A stretch of DNA of 64,000 nt from Paenirhizobium daejeonense (GTDB taxonomy: Bacteria > Pseudomonadota > Alphaproteobacteria > Rhizobiales > Rhizobiaceae): assembly GCF_014280875.1 (NCBI RefSeq), contig NZ_JACLAL010000002.1, positions 62,001 to 126,000 of the forward strand. Direction: 5' to 3'. Shown here in pieces: positions 46,485-56,996 of the stretch. The translations under genes were made by a program, and so were the position numbers. Every line of letters begins with the position of its first letter. The stretch's first letter is position 1. The notes under the pieces were generated by a model that saw only the letters and a list, made by a program, of their open reading frames with translations, did not search any database and was not told where the DNA came from.

Positions 46485-47555
46485 ATGAACCCTCATCGCT
46501 TCCTGCCGCTGACCTTTGTCGCGTTGACCGGTCTTGCCGCGCCGCTCGCCGCCGCTCCGCTGAGGATCGCGGTGGTCGCTCCTCAATCGGGAAACTTCGT
46601 GACATTGGGCGATGAAGTGCGTCTCGGCGCAAAGATCTCCGCCGACCGACTCGGCATTGAACTCGCTCTGATCGACGAGAGTTGCGAAGTTGGAAGCGGC
46701 CCTCAGGTCGCTGCTAGAATTCGCGAGGCCGGCGCGACCGCCGCCATCGGCTTCCTCTGCTCGGAAAGCCTCGACGGCGCGCTTGCACCGCTGAAGGAAG
46801 CCGCGATACCGGCGATCACGCTTTCCGTGCGCTGGAAAGGCGTGATGGAGGACGCCATCAAGAACGGCTGGCCACTCTTCCGCCTTGCGCCCACGACCGA
46901 AGACGAGGCTCAGAAGCTCACCGAAATCATCCTTCGTGACTGGACGAGCGATGCCATCGCCTTGATCGAGGACGGCACGATCCACGGCCGCGAGCTGGCC
47001 GATGCCATCCGCAACGGCCTTGAGACCCATGGATTGAAGCCGGTTTTCACCGACACTTTCCGTCCTGGACAGGAACAGCAGATCTCGCTTGTTCGCCGTC
47101 TGCGCAAGGCCGGTGTGACCAAGGTCTTCGTCGGCGGCGACCGCACAGATATCTCGATCATTACACGCGACGCCGCGGTGGAAAAGATCGAACTCGGTTT
47201 TCTGGGCGGCGAAGCTCTGAATGCTGCGGATCAGCCGGTACCGCTTGCCGAAGGCGTACGCGCCGTCCTGCTCCCCTATGTCGTAGGAGGACCACCGCAG
47301 AACGGCACCTCCGCCGAATTGCCGCGTGAAGGCTATGTGCAACCCGCCGAGGCTGCAGTTTCCATTCTTGCGGACGCCGCTGCCCTGTCCAGCGCTATGG
47401 GTTCGCCCCTTGCCGACACGCTGGTCGATACGGCTTTCGACACCCCGATCGGCCCGATCACCTTTTCGACAGGCCATGAACTCGCGGACAATCCCTATCG
47501 TCTGATGGAATGGCGCAAGGGCGGCTTCATTGAAGCGCCGCCCTCGACCCAGTGA
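46485..47555 (+). CDS. ABC-type branched-chain amino acid-like substrate-binding protein (orphan)
   Basis: A 356-residue periplasmic binding protein (LIV family). The signal peptide ends around PLAAA, and the mature part begins LRIAVVAPQSGNFVTLGDEVRLGA, the usual opening of these receptors. Cleft-region segments such as GFLCSESLDGALAPL and FRLAPTTEDEAQKL are visible. No permease or ATPase genes stand next to it, so it could feed a transporter elsewhere or serve as a sensor. Transcribed away from the flavin reductase gene. Confidence 0.85.
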   Translation: MNPHRFLPLTFVALTGLAAPLAAAPLRIAVVAPQSGNFVTLGDEVRLGAKISADRLGIELALIDESCEVGSGPQVAARIREAGATAAIGFLCSESLDGALAPLKEAAIPAITLSVRWKGVMEDAIKNGWPLFRLAPTTEDEAQKLTEIILRDWTSDAIALIEDGTIHGRELADAIRNGLETHGLKPVFTDTFRPGQEQQISLVRRLRKAGVTKVFVGGDRTDISIITRDAAVEKIELGFLGGEALNAADQPVPLAEGVRAVLLPYVVGGPPQNGTSAELPREGYVQPAEAAVSILADAAALSSAMGSPLADTLVDTAFDTPIGPITFSTGHELADNPYRLMEWRKGGFIEAPPSTQ

Positions 47556-47578
47556 CAATCAAGCCAGTTGGCAGACTG

Positions 47579-48343
47579 TCATGACGGATAGGGCCAGAAG
47601 GCCTGCGTGAAGACACCGCCATCGACCCAGATTGTCTGCCCGGTCACGAACCCGGCCTCCTGACCCGCAAGAAACAGCACCGGTCCCGCAATATCGGCTG
47701 GCGTACCGACCCGGCGCAACGGCGTCACGCTGCCCCATGTCTCGGCATAATCGGGCGCCTCGGCGCGGGTGCGTTCCGTCTCGATAGCGCCGGGAGCCAC
47801 GCAATTGACGCGGATTCCGTGCGGACCGAGCTCCACGGCCGCTACCTTGGTGAACTGTTCGACGCCACCCTTGGACGCCGTGTAGTCGACGAGCTTCGGA
47901 AAGGCGAGCTTGTTGCAGCCGGAGCCCAGATTGATGATGGAACCGCCCTTGCCGGCCGCTACCAAGCGCCGCCCCACTTCCCGCGTATTGAGAAAGGTGC
48001 CGGTCAGGTTGGTGCGGATCACGGCATCCCACCGCTCCTCGGACAATTCCAGCAGCGGAGCCCATGTCTGGATACCGGCATTGTTGACGAGAACATCCGG
48101 CGCATCGCCGAACCAGTCGCAGGCCTCATCCATGAACGCCGTAACGGAAGCCGGATCGCCGACATCGGAGGAAAACGCGCGGACCTGACCGCCGGCACCG
48201 GTAATCTCGGCGACGACCTCTACGGCGGCGGCTCCGTCATTGCGATGCGTAAAGGCCACCCGATATCCCGCCTGCGCGAATGCAATTGCGAGATGCCTGC
48301 CGATGCCGCTGCTGCCGCCGGTGATGATCGCGGAACGTCCCAT
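47579..48343 (-). CDS. Short-chain dehydrogenase/reductase (SDR)
   Basis: A 254-residue classical SDR. The cofactor loop is [12 protein letters not shown] is in [13 protein letters not shown], the Ser and Tyr-Lys of the active site are in INLGSGCNK and YTASKGG. The C-terminus reads [12 protein letters not shown]. Start at [10 protein letters not shown] (48343), with AACAGGAGGAGAGAC upstream. Oxidises or reduces an alcohol or ketone; substrate unknown. Convergent with the binding-protein gene, divergent from rpe. Confidence 0.92.
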   Translation of the reverse strand: MGRSAIITGGSSGIGRHLAIAFAQAGYRVAFTHRNDGAAAVEVVAEITGAGGQVRAFSSDVGDPASVTAFMDEACDWFGDAPDVLVNNAGIQTWAPLLELSEERWDAVIRTNLTGTFLNTREVGRRLVAAGKGGSIINLGSGCNKLAFPKLVDYTASKGGVEQFTKVAAVELGPHGIRVNCVAPGAIETERTRAEAPDYAETWGSVTPLRRVGTPADIAGPVLFLAGQEAGFVTGQTIWVDGGVFTQAFWPYPS

Positions 48344-48497
48344 GTCTCTCCTCCTGTTGCTCCTCGTCACGAGGGATGGAGAAGGATCAAGCCAAGGTCA
48401 AGCCGGCCTCGTTCATGGCAGACTTTCGAAGAGTTGCCGGGCTGGCCGGGCGGTGCTATGGGCAGGCCGAAAAGTCAGCAATTCCGGAGCATCCGCC

Positions 48498-49175
48498 ATG
48501 ACACGCCCCCTCAAGATCGCCCCCTCGATCCTCGCTGCAAACTTCGCCCGGCTCGGTGATGAAGTCGCCGACGTGGTCGAAGCCGGCGCAGACTGGATCC
48601 ATCTCGATGTCATGGACGGCCATTTCGTTCCCAACATCTCTTACGGCCCCGCCGTCATCAAGGCGCTGCGCCCCTTTACCAAGGCGGTCTTCGATTGCCA
48701 TTTGATGATCTCGCCGGCCGACCCCTTTCTCGAAGCCTTCGCCGATGCCGGCTGCGATGTCATCACCGTCCATGCCGAGGCTGGCCCACACCTGCATCGC
48801 TCACTGCAGAAGATCCGCTCGCTCGGCAAGAAGGCGGGCGTCTCGCTGAACCCAGCAACGCCGCTCTCGGCGATCGAACATGTTCTCGACGACCTCGACC
48901 TCTTGCTCATCATGAGCGTCAACCCCGGCTTCGGCGGCCAGAAGTTCATTCCCGCCATGACCGAAAAGCTCGCCAAGGCAAATCTGATGATCGGCAACCG
49001 TCCGATCGATCTCGAAGTCGACGGCGGCGTGACCGCGGAAAATGCGGCACTCGTGACGTCTGCCGGCGCCAATGTCCTCGTCGCCGGTTCGGCCATCTAC
49101 AAGGGTCAGGGCGTTGACGATTATCGCAAGACGGTCGACAGTCTGCGCAAGGCCGCGGAAGAGGGACGCCGTTGA
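48498..49175 (+). CDS. rpe: Rpe, ribulose-phosphate 3-epimerase
   Basis: A 225-residue TIM-barrel enzyme interconverting ribulose-5-phosphate and xylulose-5-phosphate (pentose phosphate pathway). Family segments: [29 protein letters not shown] with metal-site His/Asp, [14 protein letters not shown], and [11 protein letters not shown]. Start at MTRPLKIAP (48498). Overlaps the next gene's TTG start by 4 bases, and so is likely coupled to the DUF2259-type gene. Confidence 0.96.
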   Translation: MTRPLKIAPSILAANFARLGDEVADVVEAGADWIHLDVMDGHFVPNISYGPAVIKALRPFTKAVFDCHLMISPADPFLEAFADAGCDVITVHAEAGPHLHRSLQKIRSLGKKAGVSLNPATPLSAIEHVLDDLDLLLIMSVNPGFGGQKFIPAMTEKLAKANLMIGNRPIDLEVDGGVTAENAALVTSAGANVLVAGSAIYKGQGVDDYRKTVDSLRKAAEEGRR

Positions 49176-49903
49176 ACTATTGCAGGACATGGCTGGCAGG
49201 TGTTGCGACGGCTTTCGTCGCCCTGCCGGCCATGGCCGCCGATTTCTCCAGCTTCCAGTCGCTCGGCTTTTCTAAAGACGGCGGCATCTACGCCTTCGAG
49301 GAATTCGGCATCAATGACGGTTCGGGACTGGCCTACTCGACCATTTTCTTCATCGATACCGTAAAGGACAGCTTCCTGCCCGGAACACCGATCCGCACAG
49401 GCGTGGAACGCGACACGGAAAGCATCGCGACCGCACGCCGCGAGGCGATGGAAAAGGCCACACCGCTCCTCTCCGAACATGGGATTCTCGACAGGCCGGG
49501 CGAGTTGGCGGCTTTCAGTCCGATCACCGAGATCGGTGCGCCGAAAGACGAGCTACGCTATCTCGAACATCCCGCCGATCCCGCCTTCGGCAAGCCCTAC
49601 ACCCTGAAGATCGAGGAATTCACCGTCGCCTCGCCCCAGCGATGCCGCGATTTCATCAATACGCTCAAGGCCTTCAGGCTGACGTTCAGCGAGAAGAACG
49701 GCGAGCCGGCGGATGAGATCGTGCATGCGGACGGCACGGACATTCCCGAAAGCCGCCGATGCACTGTCGGTTACAGGATCGGCGGCGTCGTGACCTATTC
49801 TCCTCTTGCCGGCGCTCCGATCCACATGGCGCTCGTCAACGTGCTGAGCCTCGGCTTCGAGGGCCATAACGGGCGCTGGATCGCCGTTCCCGCCCACCCC
49901 TGA
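49172..49903 (+). CDS. DUF2259-type secreted protein
   Basis: A 243-residue protein with a signal peptide ([20 protein letters not shown], cleaved near AMAA) and a mature part starting [20 protein letters not shown], the pattern of the DUF2259 periplasmic family. The TTG start at 49172 sits behind GAGGGACGCC and overlaps the rpe stop, suggesting coupling. It shares one base with the next gene. Function unknown. Confidence 0.8.
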   Translation: MNYCRTWLAGVATAFVALPAMAADFSSFQSLGFSKDGGIYAFEEFGINDGSGLAYSTIFFIDTVKDSFLPGTPIRTGVERDTESIATARREAMEKATPLLSEHGILDRPGELAAFSPITEIGAPKDELRYLEHPADPAFGKPYTLKIEEFTVASPQRCRDFINTLKAFRLTFSEKNGEPADEIVHADGTDIPESRRCTVGYRIGGVVTYSPLAGAPIHMALVNVLSLGFEGHNGRWIAVPAHP

Positions 49904-50427
49904 TGACGGACATAGCTCTCCCCAAGCCTCAAACAACCATACGCGACCGGTTGGCCGCCGCCCGCCCTCCCGTAGGGCTCTGGTTCGCGGGTGCGCTGGT
50001 CTGGGGTGCCCTCATGGCAGCGGTCCTCGGCCTGTCGCTTTACGGCATGGAACGTCTGGACAGCGGGCATACGCCCGCGCTCTTCGGCCTCTATTTTTCA
50101 GGCGGGGCGATCGGTTGGCTGCTCGCCCTCCCAATTATCGGCTTCTTCAGTTTCCGCCGACGCCCGGAAACGCGGTTTGCGGCCGCCTTCCTCTTCCTCT
50201 CCTGCGGTACACTCGGCGCAACGGCGCTTCTCTTCGCCCTGCAATACCGCATGTTCTACGCCCAATGGCATGCGCCCTTCGGCACCGTGATCTGGACATT
50301 CCAGTTCGCCTTCACCTCCGCCTCCGCCGTCTACCAGTTCACCGCACTCGGCAGCCGGCACTACTTTCCCTTCGGCGTCGCACTGCTGGTTGCAGCAAGC
50401 CTCTGGCTTGCGCGCCGCAACCGTTGA
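49903..50427 (+). CDS. Four-helix inner-membrane protein of unknown function
   Basis: A 174-residue protein with about four hydrophobic segments (LWFAGALVWGALMAAVLGLSL, GGAIGWLLALPIIGFF, AAFLFLSCGTLGATALLFAL, and a C-terminal FGVALLVAASLWLA). It starts one base before the end of the DUF2259 gene, making a three-gene unit with rpe. Not recognised. Confidence 0.75.
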   Translation: MTDIALPKPQTTIRDRLAAARPPVGLWFAGALVWGALMAAVLGLSLYGMERLDSGHTPALFGLYFSGGAIGWLLALPIIGFFSFRRRPETRFAAAFLFLSCGTLGATALLFALQYRMFYAQWHAPFGTVIWTFQFAFTSASAVYQFTALGSRHYFPFGVALLVAASLWLARRNR

Positions 50428-50554
50428 GATTGCCGGGCTTCTTTGCTAAGAGCGCCTGACAAAAGCTCCGGCCAGCCGACCCTCCCGGTGTTCGACCGAG
50501 TATCTGATCAGGCGTCAAGCAGGCGCCATCGCCAGCCCAAGGAAAGAAAAGCCC

Positions 50555-51856
50555 ATGATCCCGCGTTATTCCCGGCCCGAAATGGTCGCCATCTGGTCTC
50601 CCGAAACCAAATTCCGTATCTGGTTCGAGATCGAGGCCCATGCCTGCGATGCGCTGGCCGATCTGGGCGTGATCCCGAAGGAAGCCGCACGGACTATCTG
50701 GGAAAAGGGTGGGGCCGCCGAGTTCAACGTCGCCCGCATCGACGAGATCGAGGCCGTCACCAAGCATGACGTCATCGCCTTCCTCACCCATCTTGCCGAG
50801 TTCATCGGCCCCGACAGCCGCTTCGTGCATCAGGGCATGACGTCCTCCGACGTGCTCGACACCACGCTGAACATCCAGCTCGTGCGCGCCGCCGACATCC
50901 TGCTCGCCGACATGGACCGCGTTCTCGCCGCCCTCAAGGCCCGCGCTTTCGAACACAAGGACACGGTGCGCATCGGCCGCAGCCACGGCATCCACGCCGA
51001 ACCCACCACCATGGGTCTGACATTCGCCCGCTTCTACGCCGAAATGGTCCGCAACCGCGCCCGTCTCGTGGCAGCTCGGGCGGAAGTTGCAACCGGCGCG
51101 ATCTCCGGCGCCGTAGGTACTTTCGCCAACATCGACCCCCGCGTAGAGGAACATGTCTGCGAAAAGCTCGGCCTCGTTCCCGAGCCGGTCTCGACGCAGG
51201 TCATCCCGCGCGATCGTCACGCCATGTTCTTCGCCACCCTCGGCGTAATCGCATCCTCGATCGAGAACGTCGCGATCGAAATTCGCCACATGCAGCGCAC
51301 CGAAGTTCTGGAGGCGGAGGAATTCTTCTCGCCAGGCCAGAAGGGTTCGTCCGCCATGCCGCACAAGCGCAACCCGGTCCTGACCGAAAACCTGACCGGC
51401 CTTGCCCGTCTGGTGCGTATGTCCGTCGTCCCGGCCATGGAAAACGTGGCTCTCTGGCATGAACGCGACATCAGCCACTCCAGCGTCGAGCGCGCCATCG
51501 GCCCCGATACCACGATCACCCTCGACTTCGCGCTGAACCGCCTTGCCGGCGTCATCGAGAAGCTGGTGATCTACCCGGAAAACATGCTGAAGAACATGAA
51601 CAAGTTCCGCGGCCTCGTGATGAGCCAGCGCGTTCTTCTGGCCCTCACCCAGGCTGGCGTCAGCCGCGAGGATGCCTATCGTCTCGTCCAGAGAAACGCG
51701 ATGAAGGTATGGGAGCAAGGCAAGGATTTCCTTGAGGAATTGCTCGCCGACGAAGAAGTTCGCGCGGCCCTTTCCGAAGAGGAAATCCGCGAGAAGTTCG
51801 ACCTCGGCTACCACACCAAGCACGTTGACACGATCTTCAAGCGTGTCTTCGGCTGA
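50555..51856 (+). CDS. purB: PurB, adenylosuccinate lyase
   Basis: A 433-residue fumarase-superfamily lyase that acts twice in purine synthesis (SAICAR to AICAR, and adenylosuccinate to AMP). The signature loop SSAMPHKRNPVLTENLTGLA is present, and the early part has TSSDVLDTTLN and GRSHGIHAEPTTMG with the catalytic His. AAGGAAAG precedes the ATG. Followed by an intrinsic terminator. Confidence 0.97.
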   Translation: MIPRYSRPEMVAIWSPETKFRIWFEIEAHACDALADLGVIPKEAARTIWEKGGAAEFNVARIDEIEAVTKHDVIAFLTHLAEFIGPDSRFVHQGMTSSDVLDTTLNIQLVRAADILLADMDRVLAALKARAFEHKDTVRIGRSHGIHAEPTTMGLTFARFYAEMVRNRARLVAARAEVATGAISGAVGTFANIDPRVEEHVCEKLGLVPEPVSTQVIPRDRHAMFFATLGVIASSIENVAIEIRHMQRTEVLEAEEFFSPGQKGSSAMPHKRNPVLTENLTGLARLVRMSVVPAMENVALWHERDISHSSVERAIGPDTTITLDFALNRLAGVIEKLVIYPENMLKNMNKFRGLVMSQRVLLALTQAGVSREDAYRLVQRNAMKVWEQGKDFLEELLADEEVRAALSEEEIREKFDLGYHTKHVDTIFKRVFG

Positions 51857-51876
51857 GACCAGCCCGTTCAACTGCG

Positions 51877-51915
51877 ATCCGGCCCGTGGAGACGCGGGCC
51901 GGATTGTTCGTTTTT
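51877..51915 (+). terminator. Intrinsic terminator after purB
   Basis: A 10-bp perfect stem, ATCCGGCCCG (51877-51886) with CGGGCCGGAT (51895-51904), an 8-base loop, then TGTTCGTTTTT. Confidence 0.88.
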
Positions 51916-51999
51916 GGGGATGGACTTTATGACTGGTTTTGTCGCCCGTACCCGGCCAAGCTCCTTGACGAAACCTCGACCAATAAACAGATAAGGCGC

Positions 52000-52554
52000 A
52001 TGAAAGCTTCAGACGCAGATATCCTCATCATCCCCGGCTATACCAATTCCGGTCCCGATCACTGGCAAAGCCGGTGGGAGACAAAGCTCTCCACCGCCCG
52101 CCGTGTCGAACAGGCAGAGTGGGCAAAGCCCGTGCGCGAGGATTGGGTCGCTCGCGTCGTCGAGGAAGTGAACAAGTCCACACGTCCCGTCGTGCTGGTC
52201 GCCCATTCGCTCGGCGTACCCACGGCAATCCATGCCATTCCCCACCTTGGAGACAAGGTGAAGGGTGCGTTTCTCGTCGCTCCTCCAGATGTCGCCAACC
52301 CTTCCATCAGGCCGAAACACCTGATGACGTTCGGTCCCTATCCACGCGATCCGCTGCCCTTTCCGGCGATCACCATCGCCAGCCGCAACGATCCATTCGG
52401 CACCTACGAACACGCGGACGATATAGCCGGCGCCTGGGGTTCGCTGCTGATCGACGCGGGAGAATCCGGGCACATCAATACGGATTCCGGCCACGGCCCC
52501 TGGCCCGAGGGAACTATGGTCTTTGCCCAGTTTCTCAGCCGCCTGCAGGGGTAA
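52000..52554 (+). CDS. RBBP9/YdeN-type serine hydrolase
   Basis: A 184-residue alpha/beta hydrolase of the RBBP9/YdeN group. It opens ILIIPGYTNSGPDHWQSRWE, as in the family, with the Ser nucleophile in VAHSLGV, acid region RNDPFGTYE, and His in ESGHINTDSGHGPWPEG. Start at ATG 52000. Its physiological substrate is unknown. Located between purB and the GGDEF-EAL gene. Confidence 0.87.
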   Translation: MKASDADILIIPGYTNSGPDHWQSRWETKLSTARRVEQAEWAKPVREDWVARVVEEVNKSTRPVVLVAHSLGVPTAIHAIPHLGDKVKGAFLVAPPDVANPSIRPKHLMTFGPYPRDPLPFPAITIASRNDPFGTYEHADDIAGAWGSLLIDAGESGHINTDSGHGPWPEGTMVFAQFLSRLQG

Positions 52555-52658
52555 TTCCGCAGGCGACCGGCCTCGAAGGCCATTAGCACGAAGGGACTGC
52601 CATACGCTTGATGCGAGCGGATCGGGTTTAAGCGCTTCTTAATGGAAGGCCGTTAGCC

Positions 52659-55244
52659 TTGAGCCAACCGAACGTTGTCGATAGGTCGTCCTTGCATCCG
52701 GGTTCAAACAAAGTCAGCCTTTCCGGTGCCAGCGGGGTTTCCAACATCCGTGAGCTCCTGGCGGGACTGCCTATGCCCAGCATTGTGCTCGACCCGATCG
52801 GCCGCATTCTGGCAACCAATTTTCATTTCGACCGATTGCCTGTCCAGAGAGAAGCGGGCTCGGCTGATTTCCTCATCGGCTATCTGCAGGACGACGATCG
52901 GAGCGTCTTTTCCGCCCTCCAGCTTACGTCGCTTTCGTCCAAGGCGGAGACACATCCACTCGAACTGCAGTTTGTCACGGATGATGGATCCCCTCTCTGG
53001 ATGATGGCGCACGTCAAGGCAATGACCGCGAACACAGTGCCATCCGCCAATCTTCTGGTACAGTTTTGCGATATAACGCAAATCAAGAAGCGCGAACTGG
53101 ATCTCTCTGACAGGGAAAGCCGCTGGAAGGACGCCCTGGTCAGTTCATCCACCGGCGTATGGGACTACCGGCAGGATCTCGGGACATGGTATTACTCCAA
53201 TGAATGGCGTGCCATTCGCGGCCTTGCGCCGGACGACCCCTTGCCCCCCACGACCGAAGAGTGGCTGGAGTTCGTGCATCCCGATGATCGCGAGCGCGTA
53301 GTTCTTTGTGTGGAACGGCAGAAGGCAGGCGATCCTGACTATATGACTTTCGAATATCGCGAAAGGCATAAGGACGGACACTGGGTCTGGATCGAATGTC
53401 GCGGCGCCTGCGTCGATTGGGATGAAGAAGGCGCGCCGCGACGCATCATCGGAACCGACGTCGACATTACCAGCCGCAAGCTGGCTGAGGAAAAGATCGC
53501 GCACATGTCGCGGCGGCTGAAGCTTGCTTTGGAAGTCTCACATATCGGCGTGTTCGAAACGGACTTCGATGCCGGCACCTCGGACTGGGACGACGGCATG
53601 ATGACCCTCTTCGGCATCAAGGGAAGCCAGAGGATGCAGATTGGCGGCATATGGGAGCAGATGCTGCATCCGGAGGACGCCGAACGAGTCTTCAGCAAGG
53701 TGGATCATCATGTAGCCAATCTGCTTCCTTTCTCCGATGAGTATCGTGTCACTCTGGAAGACGGCTCGATCCGATATATCCGCTCGCGCACCCTGCCCTT
53801 TGTCGACCAGGACGGGCATCGAAAGATGATCGGGGCAAACTGGGACGTGACTGCCGACCTCGCTCTCCACCGCGAACTGGAGCGTGCCAAGACGCTCGCA
53901 GAGGCCCGCAACGCTGAACTGGAGGCAGCAAAGGCCCGCATCGAGCACATTGCGATGCACGACTACCTGACCGATCTTCCGAACCGCCGCTATCTCGATG
54001 AGAAACTGAACAGCTTCACCGAGGCCGCCAGCACGACGACCGGCGGCCTTGCCGTACTTCACATCGATCTCGACCGCTTCAAGGAAATCAACGACACGCT
54101 CGGCCACAGCGCCGGAGACATGATGCTCAAGCATGCAGCGAAAGTGTTGAAGGCAAATACCCGTGTCGGCGATTTCGTCGCCCGCATCGGCGGCGACGAA
54201 TTCGTCTTCCTCGCGCGTTTCGAGGGCTCCCAACGCGAACTCGCGCAACTAGCCGACCGCATCATATCGGAACTCAGGAAACCGGTATCCTATGATGGCC
54301 ATGAGTGCCGCTTCGGCGCCAGCATCGGGATTGCCTGCGAACTGGGCCCTGAACTCGATGCGCGGCAGTTGCTGCTAAATGCCGATATCGCTCTTTATCA
54401 CGCCAAGAACCGAGGCCGTAACCGCCACGAATTCTTCTCCCGCGACAGTCACCGGCACATGGTGGACACCCGAAGGCTTTCCGATGAGATCCTGAGGGCA
54501 CTGGAGAACGACGAGTTCGTCCCCCACTATCAGTTTCAGTTCAATGCGCGCAGTCTTGCAATTGCCGGCGCCGAGGCTTTGGCACGCTGGAAGCATCCCC
54601 GACAAGGCCTGCTGACGCCCGACCGTTTCCTTTCAGTGGCGGAGGAACTCGGCGTAATGCCTCAGATCGATGCGCTCATCCTGGAAAAGGCTCTTGCCGA
54701 CTTCGAAAAGTGGCGCGCACTCGGCCTGAGCGTGCCGAAAATATCGGTCAACGTTTCGACCCGTCGCCTGCATGACCCGCAGTTGCGGAAAAAACTCGGC
54801 ACGTTGACCTTCGATCCCGGAACCTTGTCCTTTGAACTGCTGGAATCGATTTTCCTTGATGAATATGACCAACAGGCGATGGAGAACCTCGACCATCTGC
54901 GAAAGCTTGGTGTCGACCTCGAGATCGACGACTTCGGCACGGGCCACGCCTCCATCGTCAGCCTGCTCAGACTGAACCCGAAATCACTCAAGATCGACCG
55001 GCAACTGGTGCGCGACGTCACACAATCGACCGAACAGCGCAAACTGGTCAGGTCGATCATCGATATCGGGCGATCATTGAATATCGGCGTTACTGCGGAA
55101 GGTGTAGAAACGCCGGAACATGTCCGGATACTCGCGGCACTCGGCTGCGACGTGCTGCAGGGCTTCGGGTTGGCCCGCCCTATGGCATTTTCCAAGACCG
55201 CAGATTTCATCGCTGGCGAAACGTGGCGTCGCCCGTTCAGTTGA
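52659..55244 (+). CDS. PAS-PAS-PAS-GGDEF-EAL cyclic-di-GMP protein
   Basis: An 861-residue cytoplasmic protein. It has an N-terminal PAS-like domain (about 25-145), two more PAS/PAC domains (about 150-275 and 285-410; HPDD and HPED motifs), a short coiled coil, then GGDEF (RIGGDEFVF, about 430-590) and EAL (AEALARWKH, about 610-850). GGDEF is intact and the EAL half keeps IDDFGTG, KIDRQL and AEGVET, so both synthesis and breakdown of c-di-GMP are possible. No signal or membrane helix. TTG start at 52659, with GGAAGG upstream. Confidence 0.9.
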   Translation: MSQPNVVDRSSLHPGSNKVSLSGASGVSNIRELLAGLPMPSIVLDPIGRILATNFHFDRLPVQREAGSADFLIGYLQDDDRSVFSALQLTSLSSKAETHPLELQFVTDDGSPLWMMAHVKAMTANTVPSANLLVQFCDITQIKKRELDLSDRESRWKDALVSSSTGVWDYRQDLGTWYYSNEWRAIRGLAPDDPLPPTTEEWLEFVHPDDRERVVLCVERQKAGDPDYMTFEYRERHKDGHWVWIECRGACVDWDEEGAPRRIIGTDVDITSRKLAEEKIAHMSRRLKLALEVSHIGVFETDFDAGTSDWDDGMMTLFGIKGSQRMQIGGIWEQMLHPEDAERVFSKVDHHVANLLPFSDEYRVTLEDGSIRYIRSRTLPFVDQDGHRKMIGANWDVTADLALHRELERAKTLAEARNAELEAAKARIEHIAMHDYLTDLPNRRYLDEKLNSFTEAASTTTGGLAVLHIDLDRFKEINDTLGHSAGDMMLKHAAKVLKANTRVGDFVARIGGDEFVFLARFEGSQRELAQLADRIISELRKPVSYDGHECRFGASIGIACELGPELDARQLLLNADIALYHAKNRGRNRHEFFSRDSHRHMVDTRRLSDEILRALENDEFVPHYQFQFNARSLAIAGAEALARWKHPRQGLLTPDRFLSVAEELGVMPQIDALILEKALADFEKWRALGLSVPKISVNVSTRRLHDPQLRKKLGTLTFDPGTLSFELLESIFLDEYDQQAMENLDHLRKLGVDLEIDDFGTGHASIVSLLRLNPKSLKIDRQLVRDVTQSTEQRKLVRSIIDIGRSLNIGVTAEGVETPEHVRILAALGCDVLQGFGLARPMAFSKTADFIAGETWRRPFS

Positions 55245-55295
55245 AAGGGCGACGAAATTCTCCGGCGGCCTGAGTGACCGCCCCAACACAGAGGC

Positions 55296-55610
55296 TTATT
55301 CGCCCTGAATTTGAGCGACAGCCTCGGCCAGGAATTCGATCATCTTCGTGCGCAGTTCCTCGTCGGAAACCGTAACCCCGCCGGCAGTCAGATCGCCCTT
55401 GAGTTTGCGGATGACGTCGCCATCGCCGGCTTCCTCGAAATCGGCAGCGACGACTTCCTTGGCATAAGCATCGGGATCCGCCTTGCCGAGCAGGCCTGCG
55501 GCCCAGAGCCCGATAAGCTTGTTGCGCCGTGCCTCCGCCTTGAAGCGAAGTTCCTCATCGTGTGCGAACTTGTTTTCAAAGGCTTTTTCGCGATCACCCA
55601 TACCGCTCAT
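55296..55610 (-). CDS. DUF1476 protein, alphaproteobacterial ATP synthase zeta-subunit family
   Basis: A 104-residue protein of the DUF1476 family, which includes the Paracoccus F1FO-ATPase inhibitor subunit zeta. The N-terminus GDREKAFENKFAHDEELRFKAEARRN is the conserved inhibitory helix-forming region. Start at MSGMGDREK (55610), with a GGAG upstream. A G5/C5 hairpin lies in the 5' leader. In rhizobia the inhibitory effect is reported to be weaker than in Paracoccus. Confidence 0.9.
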   Translation of the reverse strand: MSGMGDREKAFENKFAHDEELRFKAEARRNKLIGLWAAGLLGKADPDAYAKEVVAADFEEAGDGDVIRKLKGDLTAGGVTVSDEELRTKMIEFLAEAVAQIQGE

Positions 55611-55857
55611 GTGTATCTCCCAAAAAGTATCCGTCACCATACGGGGGCTTCGTTTCCCCCATTAATCAAAAGGCTGTAGAAAGTGCAATGCAAACTTGGG
55701 ACGCATGCTGATTCTCCGAGCCGCGCCTTGGTTTGGACGAAATCCGGGGAGGTAACAACAGCCGCATTGTGAAAAGCGTGGTTTTCCTTTAAGGGACCGC
55801 TTCAATAATCGTTCCACAGCGTCCCCAGTGTGACGCCAACAGCAGAGAAAACCAGCC

Positions 55858-56622
55858 ATGAACCGTCGCCGCCGTGTTTACGAAGGCAAGGCCAAGATCC
55901 TTTACGAGGGTCCGGAGCCCGGCACGCTGATCCAGTTCTTCAAGGACGATGCCACCGCATTCAACAAGAAGAAGCACGAAGTCATCGACGGAAAAGGCGT
56001 TCTCAACAACCGCATTTCCGAATATCTCTTCACCCACCTGAACAAGATCGGCATTCCGACCCACTTCATCCGCCGCATGAACATGCGCGAGCAGCTGATC
56101 AAGGAAGTGGAGATGATTCCGCTCGAGGTCGTCGTGCGCAATGTCGCCGCCGGCTCGCTCGCCAAGCGCCTCGGCATCGAGGAAGGCATCGTTCTGCCGC
56201 GCTCGATCATCGAATTCTACTATAAGTCCGACGCGCTCGCAGACCCGATGGTCTCGGAAGAGCACATCACCGCATTCGGCTGGGCCAACCCCGCCGAGCT
56301 TGACGACATCATGGCGCTCGCCATCCGCGTCAACGACTTCCTGAGCGGCCTCTTCCTCGGCATCGGCATCCAGCTCGTCGACTTCAAGATCGAGTGCGGT
56401 CGCCTCTACGAAGGCGACATGATGCGCATCATCCTCGCCGACGAGATCTCGCCCGACAGCTGCCGCCTGTGGGACATCGAGACCAATGAAAAGCTCGACA
56501 AGGACCGGTTCCGCCAGGATCTCGGCGGCCTGCTCGAAGCCTATCAGGAAGTGGCCAAGCGCCTCGGCATCATCAATGAAAACGAGCCGCTGCGTGGCAC
56601 CGGTCCGGTGCTCGTCAAGTAA
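55858..56622 (+). CDS. purC: PurC, SAICAR synthetase
   Basis: A 254-residue ATP-dependent ligase joining CAIR and aspartate in purine synthesis. Family motifs: [14 protein letters not shown] at the N-terminus, [19 protein letters not shown], and [32 protein letters not shown] 55858 is preceded by an AGAGAAAACC. First of purC-purS-purQ, 35 bases before purS. Confidence 0.96.
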   Translation: MNRRRRVYEGKAKILYEGPEPGTLIQFFKDDATAFNKKKHEVIDGKGVLNNRISEYLFTHLNKIGIPTHFIRRMNMREQLIKEVEMIPLEVVVRNVAAGSLAKRLGIEEGIVLPRSIIEFYYKSDALADPMVSEEHITAFGWANPAELDDIMALAIRVNDFLSGLFLGIGIQLVDFKIECGRLYEGDMMRIILADEISPDSCRLWDIETNEKLDKDRFRQDLGGLLEAYQEVAKRLGIINENEPLRGTGPVLVK

Positions 56623-56656
56623 GCTGCTGATATAAAGTAATCTACGGAGATTGAGA

Positions 56657-56899
56657 GTGATCAAGGCACGCGTGACCGTAACCCTCAAGAACGGCGTCCT
56701 CGACCCGCAGGGCAAGGCGATCGAAGGCGCACTCGGCGCACTCGGTTTCGACGGTGTCGGCCATGTCCGCCAGGGCAAGGTCTTCGACCTCGAGCTTGAA
56801 GGTGCAGACAAGGCCAAGGCGGAAGCCGACCTCAAGGCCATGTGCGAGAAACTCCTCGCAAACACGGTCATCGAGAACTATACTATCGCCATTGCCTGA
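56657..56899 (+). CDS. purS: PurS, FGAM synthase small subunit
   Basis: An 80-residue subunit bridging PurL and PurQ in the three-part FGAM synthase. The sequence IKARVTVTLKNGVLDPQGKA is the PurS signature. GTG start at 56657, with GGAGA at 56646-56650. Part of purC-purS-purQ; purL is about 4 kb downstream. Confidence 0.95.
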   Translation: MIKARVTVTLKNGVLDPQGKAIEGALGALGFDGVGHVRQGKVFDLELEGADKAKAEADLKAMCEKLLANTVIENYTIAIA

Positions 56900-56996
56900 G
56901 GGTTGATGAGCGACGGGATGGCCGAGCAATCCCGGAGCCACTGTCCGAGAGCTTTCGCAATCGGACCTTTCGGTATCGAGGAGCGGCCAGTGCGAA